The notes beneath the pieces were generated by a model. The model was not told the origin of the DNA, did no database searches, and saw only the letters and a program-made list of their open reading frames with translations. Position numbers and translations under genes: made by a program. Below, piece by piece: positions 23,088 through 35,300 of a stretch of DNA of 64,000 nt. The DNA is from Plasmopara viticola (lineage: Eukaryota > Oomycota > Peronosporomycetes > Peronosporales > Peronosporaceae): NCBI GenBank assembly GCA_001695595.3, contig MBPM02000098.1, forward strand, positions 124,001-188,000, written 5' to 3'. Numbering within the stretch: position 1 is the stretch's first letter; every line of letters begins with the position of its first letter.

Positions 23088-23340
23088 GTGAAAGCGCGAA
23101 GTTAGAGACAAAACGACCACAGCGACGAGCACTAGGGACTGAAGTTCAAGGACTGTCAAGCAACGACCAAGAAAAGTTGAACGCTCCTCTCATCGTAAGT
23201 CTGCGCAACAGAGACGACTGTGGCATCTCACGGCTTTAAAAAGAAGTGACTAGTGAGTGGATTGTGCAGGTAGGTCATCTTTTGCAATACTTCAGTGCAA
23301 TATCCAGGAAAAACAATACAAAACGAAACAGAATTAAGAC

Positions 23341-26300
23341 ATGGCTGTAAATACCGGTATCGTAATAATCGGCAACGAAAAAAATGGGCAAGCAAGCACG
23401 CTGTCGCGCGTCGGACTCGTTGTGGCTAGTCTCTTGGGCTTCTGGAGCCTTGGAGTGCTTCAGATTTCATCAGCGCCCACGACATTTGATTCCTGGACTC
23501 GCGACGACACAAATGTGACGACAATCAATTGCTCAGCGCTATCACCACCGCCAGACACTCCGTTCTGGGCGGCGATGGACCAATGCAACGATTGCACCGC
23601 ACAGCCATCATGCGGCTTCTGTCGATCTACTCTCACGTGTGTGCCTGGCAATATTCACGGACCGTTCGCTCGGTATCAGATCTGGTGCAGCGATTGGATT
23701 CCAGAGGCGGCGTCGTGCCCTGTGAACCCACAATGCAATACAATGACGGAATGCAGCAATTGCGCTGCGTCACAAGAGTGTGTGTGGTGCGCGTCCGATG
23801 CACTGTGTCTATCAGTGGAAGAAGGTTTTGACTCTGGGTGCAAGACACTCATCAGCGATGCGCCATGTCCGGCAGTAATTGTTCCAGGTGTGTCAACCCT
23901 TGCAACTCTTGAGTAATGTATGGCCCTTTCATTCCTATGTATCTAATTTTATTTTCTTGCTTTGATTAATGACGCGTAGAGACAAATATTATAGGTGATG
24001 TAATTATTCATCAGGAAGAGCCAAACGTCTTGAAAGGGGTCGTCGTCACGGGTGTGACGAAAAACTCTGCGAACTATTCGTTCGTTGTGAATCAATCCAC
24101 TGTGAATATCCAGTCGGGTGGCAGTATACAGGTGCGAGGTGGTGATGATAACAGGTTCAACATGGCCGGTGGTGACGTAAGCATCGCGGCTGGAAATGGA
24201 GTGCACCAGAATCGTGGACGTGGCGGCATCGTCTCGATATCCGGTGGTGATGGCCTCGGAATTCTCAACTTTGACAACTCGGTCACCGGCGGTGCTGTGA
24301 GAATATCTGGTGGGATGTCCAAGGTCGGGACTGGAGGTAATATCGATCTGCTTGGTGGTGGTGGCGCGACTACCGGTGGATCAATCAGTCTTGTTTCTGG
24401 TCCAAGTTCTGCTTCGACAAGTGGTGGTATTACGATCCGGACCTCCGGCGTCATCACCAAGGGTAATTCTGGAAGGGTTGTTATAGAGACTGGAAAAGTC
24501 GTAAATGGAGTGTCGGGGTCTATGATGCTTACAACTGGAAATGCATCCTCAAATAGTGCAGGTTCGATCACATTGTCTAGCGGATCTTCTCAAAGCGGCA
24601 AGGGTGGTAACGTATTCGTATACGGGGGCTTGTCCGGCGAAAATGATGAAGGTGGGGCCGTGCGCGTGGAAACTGGTACGTCAAGTACCAAAGCTTCAGG
24701 TGGTGTGGTCATCGTTACAGGAAACTCCGGAGTTAATGGGTCAAGCGGTGCTGTTGTGATTGGGACGGGCAATTCTATTTCTCGATCGACCGGCCCGTTG
24801 AATCTGTTTACTGGAAGCTCTAATGAATCGGGGACTGGCTCAATAAATCTCGCGGTTGGCATCGGAAATTCGGATAAAGGAGGTGAAATTCTTGCTACAG
24901 GAGGCTTGACTACCAAATTTGGAGGCACCGGAGGCGCGATAAATATCAAAGCGGGAGATGGAAGTCATGTTGATGAGTCTTTGGGTGGTACAACAACCAT
25001 CAGCGGTGGTACTTCAATGGGAACAACGAATGCATCTAGCGGTGGTCACGTAGTAGTCGTAGGCGGAAATGCAGCCGGTGGTGCCGGTGGATCTATAACT
25101 GTCCGCAGTGGACATAGCCAAAATGACACGAGCGGAGCTGTAAGCATTCAGACAGCAATAGGTGGCCAAGGGGGAAGTGGCAATGTACGTCTGTCGACAG
25201 GAGATTCCACGTTGAATTCTGGGAACGTTGAGATATTTAGTGGTACTTCTACAAAGGGCGACAGTGGCTCTATTCAGCTTAGTATTGGCAAGGCAACAAT
25301 TGGCAACGGTGGTGAAATTACTCTTGCTGGTGGCTCGAGTGAAAGTGGCGTGGGTGGTAAAGTCCGCCTGTCATCTGGAGAAAGCAGCTCGGGGATTAGT
25401 GGAAGTATTGATGTGACAACAGGGACTAGCAATCTCGGAAGAGGCACAGGATCCGTGGGTTTTACTAGTGGTAATGCTGCCAGCGGTCGATCCGGAGATG
25501 TTTCCATTAAAACGGGGTATACAATCCAGAGCCCTGCAGGAAATGTGCAGCTTCAAGCCGGATCCTCATCGCAAAGCACACCCGGCAGTGTGATTATTGC
25601 TAGCGGTAGCACTGCTGCTGATAATGGTATGGGCGGCGATGTTAAGCTCAATGGAGGGTCCGGTGAGTCTACAAATGGTGGAATTGGAGGCGAGGTTAGC
25701 ATTGCGGGGGGCATTGGATACGGATTACAGACCGGAAAGGTAGGAGATGGAGGCCGAATAAAGCTTACCGGAGGGCAATCAATCGATGGTAGTGGAGGAG
25801 AACTTCTACTTGAAGGAGGCAGTAGCACTTCATCTATTGGAGGAGCTATCAAAGTCGTTAGTGGTTTTTCAAGCCTAAGTTCATCAGGATCAGTGTACGT
25901 TGCATCGGCAAATGCAGGTGCGTTTGGTGACTCTGGGAACTTAGCGCTGCACACTGGTAGCACATCGCAAGGAAAGGTTGGCTCGATCACTCTTGGGACC
26001 GGTACGTCTGAGCTCCAAGCTGGCAGCGTGTCACTCTTAGTTGGTACAAATGGCATTGGCGACGGAGGTGACGTAACTGTCAAGTCTGGCTCCTCGGAGC
26101 ATGCCGCAACCACAGGCGGAGCCCTTTTATTAAGTGGGGGCTCGGGAAAGAGTGACGATTCAGGTGATGGGGGCGATGGAGGCCGGGTCTTGCTAGCCGG
26201 TGGATCGTCTCACGGATCTTCTGCCGAAGACATTGGTGGGGCGGTCTTTCTTCAAGGCGGCGAAGCTCAAAGTGGCGTCGGTGGTTTTGTGAGAATAGTT

Positions 26301-29300
26301 TCCGGTGAAAGTGCCGAATCGTGGAGTGGTGGTGTTGAAATTGCGTCAGCGCAGGCTGCAAGTGGAGGCTTGAGTGGCACGATGTCTCTTGGCACTGGAA
26401 GTAGTTCGGATGGTACTGCTGGAGATTTAAAAGTATTCACGGGAACAGCGTCAAGAGGTAGTAGCGGATCGATCCAAGTCGTTGTTGGCACAAGTGATGC
26501 CACTGATGGCAGAGACGTTCAGGTAAGTGCAGGTGAGTCATCAGGGATAGGGCGCTCCGGAGGTAAGGTGGTACTTAATGGTGGCACTGGCTCAAGTGCA
26601 AACGCTGTCGACGGAGGAGATGGCGGCGACATTGACATCATTGGTGGTGAGGCTCGGGGTTCAAACTCTCTTGATAATGGTGGCACAGTTACGGTTATGG
26701 GCGGTCGAGGATCGTTTGGGTATGGTGGTGATCTATCGATGCAGTCCGGGCCTGGCGTTGCCACTTCCAGTGGATCTGTGTATCTTACTACGCCAAATGC
26801 TGGCTCGCGCGGTGTAAGCGGCATGATAAACTTCGCCACTGGAACATCATCGTATGGAAATTCGGGTCCGATAAGCTTGACTACTGGCACGGCCAAAAGT
26901 GGTAAGGGTGGTCAGTTCCAGGTCCTTGTTGGCAGCGGTGACTTTGGTGAAGGCGGTTTAATCTCCATGGAAGCAGGCAGTACGACCGATAGTCGGACAG
27001 GAGGTTTCATATCGCTTGTCTCTGGTGCAAGTCAGGCAACCTCGAGCGGCGATATCACGGTTAATACAGCCAATGCCGGAGCAGCTGGAGGAAGTGGAGG
27101 TGTGAAGGTCCAAACTGGAACTGCTTCAGCTTCAGATTCAGGGGCCCTCGTTTTCTCAACTGGTTCTGCAACACTTGGACACGGGGGCGATATCATTGCA
27201 ACTGTTGGTACTGGAACGAAGACAGATGGAGGGCAAGTGCAGCTTACTGCTGGAGCGACAACAGATGCGGGTAAAACGGGAGGATTAGTCGCTATACAAG
27301 GTGGCGAAGGACTAAACACAGCTTTTGGCAACGGAGGAAACGGTGGTGTCGTTAAGGTGACAGGTGGAGCTTCTCAAGGCGGAAGCACTGTACTTAACAC
27401 TGGCGGAGGAATTTTTCTTGAAGGTGGTTTCGCAAGGAAAGGACGGGGTGGGAGTATACGCCTCGATACTGGCTTTAGTGCGACCTCCTCCAGCGGTGCA
27501 GTGTCTATTGCAACGGCTTCTTCAGGATCGAAGGGAACTAGTGGCTCTGTCATTATCAGTACGGGCGACACCACTGCAGGAGATAGCGGAGAAATCAGTT
27601 TGTATAGCGGTCAAGCACGCAAAGGAAAAGGTGGTTTTATATCGCTTTCGGTCGGCAACAACACCGAAAACCCAGGAGGAGATGTAACCATTAGCGCCGG
27701 ATTGGCTCTTCAAAAACACACTGGAGGCTCGATCACCCTTACCACTGGCGGTTCTGTGCGATCAACTTCTGGCGACTATATAGTCCAGACGCCAAACGGT
27801 GGCCCAGAAGGTGGATCGGGATCATTGACGTTCACTACCGGTAAAAGTCAATCCACAGACAGCGGCGCGATAAAATTTGTTACCGGCTCTGCCAAAAAGG
27901 GTCATGGTGGAAATGTAATTGTTTCTGTTGGTGTGGGGGCTACAAAGAGTGGAGGGAATGTAAACATCACTGCTGGAGATACTTCTGGTAGGTATATATT
28001 TGAAATTACATGCTTTCATCTTACTGTGACGTATATTTTATTACTGCAGCGATTGCAGCAGTGGGCGGTGTGGTCTCGCTCCAAGCAGGATCGGGATTGA
28101 GCACAAACCCCAGTAATGGTGGCGACGGTGGCTTTGTTCAAATTCGAGGAGGACAGGGCTTTGGTGGAAAAGCTGACATTGACGTCGGGGGAATGATTCG
28201 TGTTGAAGGAGGATCAAGCAGGACCTCAACGGGTGGTAAGATTGAGGTCATTTCTGGTACGGGTGCGGCTTCCAGCAGTGGAGATGTGGCACTTATGACT
28301 GCCAATTCAGGAAAGAGAGGAATGTCAGGAACGCTTCGTCTACAGACCGGAAATACAACTGCAGGCCGTAGTGGATCGCTTTTTGTAGTGACTGGGAATT
28401 CTGGGCCTGGACCAGCCGGCGACATTATCGTCTCAGCAGGATCGGGCGTGACAGGTAGTGGTGGGCGCGCTGCAATTACTGCCGGCGATATGAGCGATAT
28501 GAAGTCCAGTGGTGGTGCAGTTGATATTACGGGTGGTCGTGGAATCAACCGCAATGCCCTGTGGGGTGGAAAAGGTGGTCCAGTCAATGTTGTCGGTGGC
28601 TACGCTGGTGGCCAAAACGGCGGCGATATTGGTAATGTTATCGGCTGCCTTAAATCAAGTGTATCTTACGTCTAACGCAATTTGACATTTTGCACTCAGG
28701 TGGGGCAGTCACAGTTCAAGGAGGCCAAGCTCACAAGGGAAGTGGTGGGGCTGTTAATATCAATTCCGGTGTTTCGGAGTTCTTTTCTAGTGGATCTATC
28801 GAACTTCGTACGTCAGATTCGGGATTCTACGGCGCCAGTGGGTCAATTACCACTTACACTGGCAAGTCACAAGCCGGTAACTCGGGTAGCTACACCCTTC
28901 GTACTGGTGATTCTGATAAAGGTAGCAGCGGTACTATTGAGGTCACTGTCGGTAACAGTCTCGCGAGTACTGGTGGCGACCTAAAGCTAAAAGCTGGATC
29001 GACGTCCGCAGCGGGGCATCATGGTGGAAACGTTGCAATTTCGTCTGGTTACAGTACAAAGAGTGACAGTGGCGACATCATCGTGAAAACTGAAGATTCT
29101 GGAAAAGCTGGTGTCAGTGGATCAATCGCGGTATCATCTGGTACTGCTGTAAAAGGAGACTCGGGTTTGATTTTGCTTGCGACTGGTGCCTCAACAGGAG
29201 GCCATAGTGGCGATGTTCACGTCTTGGTTGGGACAGGTGGCACTGGAAACGGAGGAGATATAATTGCACGAGCCGGCGATACCACAGCCGCAGCCTCGAT

Positions 29301-32300
29301 TGGCGGAAAGATTTCGCTTACTGCAGGCAGTGGTTTGAGCTCGAACGCAAAAGACGGCGGTAATGGAGGCAATGTCGTCGTGTCCGGTGGTGACGCTGGT
29401 GGTAAAAATTCTGCAATAGACACAGGTGGCTCTCTTTATCTGGTGGGTGGCAAAGGAAATGCTGCAACGGGTGGGTCCGTAACTATTCTTACCGGTAACG
29501 CGACCTCCTCTTCAAGTGGCGATGTAAATATTCTCACGGGGGCCTCCATTGAATCGAGTTCTCACTCGTCTGGCCAAATAAGCGTGACTAGTGGAGCCAC
29601 TGCTAACAAAGCAAGTGGAGCCATATCCTTGCGTTCTGGTCATGCGTCGAAAGGGACGGGTGGCGACATTACTGTACAAGGTGGAGATAGCTTCCAAGGC
29701 GCGTCACAAGTGGCCTTACAGGCAGGAAAGACATCTGCTGCAAAGGGAGGATCCGTCGTAATTGTTACAGGCGTCTCATTTACTGGATCAAGCGGCGACT
29801 TGAACTTAAGCACTGGTCATAGCGGCAGTGACGGTGGCAGTGGTGTCGTCGACATTTATTCGGGATATTCTCGAGGCGGACCCTCTGGCTCTGTAGCAAT
29901 CAGTTCGGGAGCATCAGAACGCGGAGCTGGCGGAAACGTTAAAGTTTTCGTCGGTTCAGGTGCCGATTACCAGGGAGGAAATGTAGACGTCATTGCTGGG
30001 GCAACTACTCACCCTGACGGTGGCGGCAATATCGCGATTTCAAGTGGAAAAAGTACCGCATCGTTCAGCGGAAGTATGAGTTTGACGACAGCAAATGCGG
30101 GAAAGGCAGGATTTACTGGCTCTGTCGTGCTACAAACAGGAGATTCCACTAGCATGCCCGGTTCTGGAAATATCTCACTTCTAACTGGTAATGCCATCAA
30201 CGGCGGCGGTGGTAATGTTACAGTTGCGGTCGGTCTTAGCTCTTTTGGTGATGGCGGTTCGATCCAGCTAACAGGTGGTGACTCTACGGCAGCTCATGCT
30301 CAAGGAGGCAGTGTTCAGCTGATTGGTGGTCATGGACGCTCAAACGATGGTATGGATGGAGGCAGCGGTGGTAATGTGAAGATTGAGGCTGGTTCGTCCG
30401 ATGGGCTAAACGATGTACGTGACCAAGGTGGAAGTGTTTTCATCAACGGCGGGGGAGCAGCGGTGTCCCAAGGCGGTGCAATTTCAATTACTTCGGGCAC
30501 ATCGTTGAGTACAACAAGCGGCAATATCTCGATTGACACGGCTCCTGCATCCCTCTTAACGGGTGCAATAAAGATTCGCACTGGTATTTCCAGCCTTGGT
30601 GGGTCTGGCAATCTCGACATGCAGACGGGCAATGCCAATCAGGAGAAAGCAGGCTCAATCAGCATTGCAGCTGGTACGGGGTCAGACGCAGCAGGAGATA
30701 TTTTTCTATTTGCTGGCTCATCTACGTCTCCGAAGGCTTCAGGTGGTCATGTTACCATTGTAACAGGAAACAACTCAGAAGGTTCTAGCGGTCGTCTGTC
30801 TTTAGAAACGCCAGACTCTGCGAAAGACGATGGATCCTCTGGACAAATTTCTTTAAAAACTGGGGACTCAGCAATTAGCTCTGCTGGATCTGTTGTTCTT
30901 AGCACTGGTCTAGGTGCTATTTCGGAAGGAGCAGGCATTCAAATTGCCGCAGGAAAGGCAATCGCTGGAAACGGTCAGAATGTTGACATTATTGGCGGAG
31001 ATGCGCTTCAGGTGAACAATGCTATCGCTGGCGGTGTCACTGTTGTTGGGGGTATTGGGCTTGGAGACGATGAGACTGGTGGCGGTCGTGGCGGTGTTGT
31101 AAAACTAGTTGGTGGGAAATCTTATGGAGGTTCATCCACAAATGATATTGGTGGATCAGTAATTGTCCAAGGTGGTGAAGCTGTTGCCGCGACAGGTGGA
31201 ACTGTAAGTATAATTAGTGGTCTGAATGCACTCTCATCTAGCGGCAATGTTTCCTTACAAACGCATGATGCTTCCGTTGGTGGGAGCAGTGGACTCGTTG
31301 AGATTAAAAGCGGTCAAGGTGCAGTAACGTCAGGTTTTATTGCTGTGTCTTCAGGTGAATCTTCAGCTGGATCTACTGGAAATGTGACCATCAATTCTGG
31401 TGATGCTACTGCTGGAACTTCCGGATCGATTACAGTGACGACGGGTGTAACCAATACCGATGCCCCAGGATCCATTGCCTTAAGCACTGGAAATAGCACT
31501 TCGGGTGTAGGAGGTAATTTCCAAGTACAGCTCGGATTAAGTAGTGGAAATATCTCACTGGCTGCTGGAAAGTCTCAAGCAGGAACTGGAGGCTCGATTC
31601 GGATTGCAACCGAAACTGGCCCAGTATCATCTGGGTCTGTCTCAATTTTAAGTGCTGATACTGACGCCACTTCTACGGCATCTTCCGGGGCCATTGTTGT
31701 CTCTACCGGAACTTCTTCACACGGTGCTTCTGGACCTTTGTACATAAAGACAGGGGTGTCAGGGTCTAATGGAGGGAACATTCTGATTGCTGCTGGCCCA
31801 ACGCTTGCGTCAATCAAGAAAAGCAATGGTGCCCTTAACGATGGTGGCAACCTAACTCTTGGTGCAGGTGGGTCAAACACTGGCAGTGGGGGTGGCATTG
31901 CTGTTACTGCCGGTGCCGGGAAGACAGGCGGAAGCCTTTTTCTGCATTCTGGAGCTGGAACGACCTCAAATGGTGGCGGCATCTCGTTGAAGTCAGGAGC
32001 AAGTGAAATGGCTGACAGCGGTGACATTCGGATTCAGTCTGCGTCCAGCAATATTAGAAGTGGACTTGTTGAAATTGGGACAGGCTCTGCCCGAGCTTCG
32101 TCAAGTCCCGTCCGTCTTTTCACAGGATCTGCACTATCAGGAAAGGCCGGTTTTATTGATATACGTGGGGGTACTGGAACAACGGTCGATGGGGGTGCAG
32201 TCTACCTTACCGGCGGTGATAATCTCTCTACCCGCGGTGGCGCTGTCATTGTGTCGTCGGGCTCTGGAAAAATCAGTGGTGACGTCACCGTAAAATCTGG

Positions 32301-35300
32301 AAAACCTGGAGCTGACGGTGACAGTGGCATGGTCCGTCTTCAAACTTCAAACAGTAACGAAGCGTCTGGCAGTGTTAAGATCTCGTCTGGTAACTCCACT
32401 AACAAAAAGAGTGGTGGCGTAGAGCTGACCGCTGGCACGGGATCGACCGCTGGAGGAATTATTTCCATAGTCGGTTCCAGTAGTGTTTTACTTAAAGGTG
32501 GTGATGTTGCGATAAAAAGCACTTCGCCTGCTGCTGACTTTAATGACGTCGGCTCCGATTCTAATATAGGTGCTACTAGCGGTACCTTGACGGCGCAAAC
32601 GGCCAGCTCTTCTTCTAGCGGCGGTGTGATTATTGGCAGTGGAAATGCAACGATCGGAACTAGCGGAGATATCACTCTTCGTACTGGCTCTAGCCTTAGC
32701 GACTCGACAGGATCACTCCAAATAGTAGCTGGTACGAGCACATCATTCAAAGGAGGCAACCTTACCCTTGCGTCCGGAAAGGGCTTTGATGAGGGTGGGC
32801 ACGTTGAGATTGCTAGTGGAACAGCGTCAGCGAACACTGGAGTTGGGGGTGGGTTAGTGCTAAAGTCTGGTGGTGGTCATGCAGTGCTATCGGGAACGAA
32901 TGCTACAGCATCCCACATGAGGGTGGCTGGTGATGGATCCATTAGCGTGATGGCGGCCACTGCTTCATCCATGGAAATTCGCGGTGGAAAACACGTTAAT
33001 GTCAGTGTAGAAACTGGAGAACTTACGGTATCTCACGGGAAGACCTCTGTGCCTGGGGGAGTAATCTGGCGCTTGCAGCCTAATAAGATGATTAGCCATG
33101 TTCCAGCGCAGGTGACCGAAATCACATACCCGTCAGATCGTCGAATTAAGACGGACATTGAAGATATTGATGAAGATGACATACTCCAGCGTCTTCAGAC
33201 CCTTGAAGTTAAAAAATATCGATACTCGGATATGTGGCGAGATATACGTGGAATTCCTGATGTGGCTGTTCGCGGTGTTATTGCTCAACAAGTAGAGAGA
33301 AAGTTTCCAGAATACGTGACTATATCAACGCTCTCGTTTCCAGAGAAAAACTTTAGCCTGAATTCATTTCACGAAGTCAACAAACAGCGAATCACAATTG
33401 ATCTAGTCGCAGCTATTCATGCCCAACATAAACGCTTCAAGGTTGGGCCTAATAGCAGAGGCCAAAGTGGGCAAATTGACATTACCACGGCCAATGCAGG
33501 CTCCTATGCAAACGCTTCTCCTAGCGGGAGTAGCGGGAGTATCAGCATCGAAACGGGATCATCTAACCTCAGTAAGAGCGGAGCTGTGCTTATTGCGAGT
33601 GGGAAAGCTCAATCTGAATCGGGTGCAATCAACATTCGAGTCGGAGGCAGCATGACTGGCGATGGTGGAGCTTTAGTACTTGAGGCAGGATCGTCTCAAG
33701 GACGGGGAACAACAGCGGGTAGTGTCATCATCGCGAGCGGTGAAAACCATGGGAATGCGGGCAATGTCAATGTGCTTACCCCAGATGCGCGTGGAAGTCA
33801 GAACAGCGGAAATATCGCTATGACCACTGGTCGTACTGCATTGGGAGAAAGTGGATCGATCCTCGTTAGCACTGGCACATCGTTTGCGGATAGTCAAGGT
33901 ATTGTTGATGTCACATCGGCTTCCACTCGCATATCTGGCAATTTCTTAGTGAATGAAGGATCTCATTCAAAATCCGACACTGCCGCCAATGTTCAGTTGC
34001 ATACGGTTAGTAGCAACACGCGATCCGGAGAAGTACTTCTTTCCACAATGTCGACCGAAAATATTCGTGAAGCTGGCTCCCTCACTTTCGAAGCAGGTAC
34101 AGGTGTTGACAAAAGTGGCGACGTTAAAATTCGGTCCGGACGCAGTTTGGACGAAAAGTCTGGCGTTTTGACGAAATCTCATCTCTCAGGAAACATTATT
34201 GTGCAAGCTGAAGATTCTGCTGGTGTTGGTGGGAACGTGACGCTCGCTCCAGGGCGTGGCCGAATTAAGTCAGGAGTTTTGTCCATATTGTCGCCAACAG
34301 CCCCACAAGGTGTTGGCGGATTGATTGCAATTAAAACAGAAAAGTCAGATACAAGCGCAACTGGCACTATCATCATCGAATCCGGAAGGTCGGTGTCCAA
34401 GTCATCTGGCTCGATTCAACTTCGAAGTGGTTCTACTTCAAATGCAGTTGCAGGTGGGGTAACAATTCTAGCAGGAGATTCTTCTACTAATCAAGCTGGT
34501 TTCGTGGACATGAGTGGGGGTTCATCGTCATCAAGTGGTTCTGGTGGAACCATTCGTATGTCTGGCGGTTCTTCATCGAGTGGCATTGGTGGCAACGTGA
34601 CTATATCGAGTGGCGACTCCGGTCCAAGCTCTGCAGGCAGCAGCGTACTTATTCGTAGTGGCTCTGGCGGAAGTTTGAGTCTCACTCAGGGTGATAGCAG
34701 TGCCGTTGGTGCTGATATGGAGCTCGTCGGTGGCAGTGTTTCCAGCGTCGATGCAGCCCAAAAGATACAGATTGTTGGCTCTGCAAATTCTCAAGGTGCA
34801 GGAGGCGACATACTAGTTGATGGTGGGTCGTCTGCAGTGGGTGTGGGAGGCGCGGTGTTACTGACAAGCGGCTTCGGAGCCGTAAGTAGCGGTGACTTGC
34901 GCGTGTCCACGAGCGCCGTGTCTGGCGGTGCTAGCGGCAACATTGAGGTAAGCACAAGCGCTAGTAGTGTTTTCAGTGGGTCTGTTCGCATCGGTAGTGG
35001 GATTGGTGGCGCTAGTGCTGGATCCATCGATGTAGCAGGTGGGTCATCCGTAAGTGGTAAAGGTTCTGCGGTGTCCTTGCTGGGCGGCTTTTCAGAGTCA
35101 TCGACGGGTGGTAGTGTTACGATCTTAAGCGGCGACGGTATGTCGTCGGAGAGTGGTTCGGTGATGCTCAGCTCTGAAGGTGGCGCGACCACTACTGTGA
35201 GTGGCGTGGTGTCGCTGTTAAGTGGTTCGGTTTCAGCTGGTTCGTCTGGTGCTGTGTCTATCGCGTCTGGCGCATCGTCTGCACTGTCGAGTGGGTCGGT

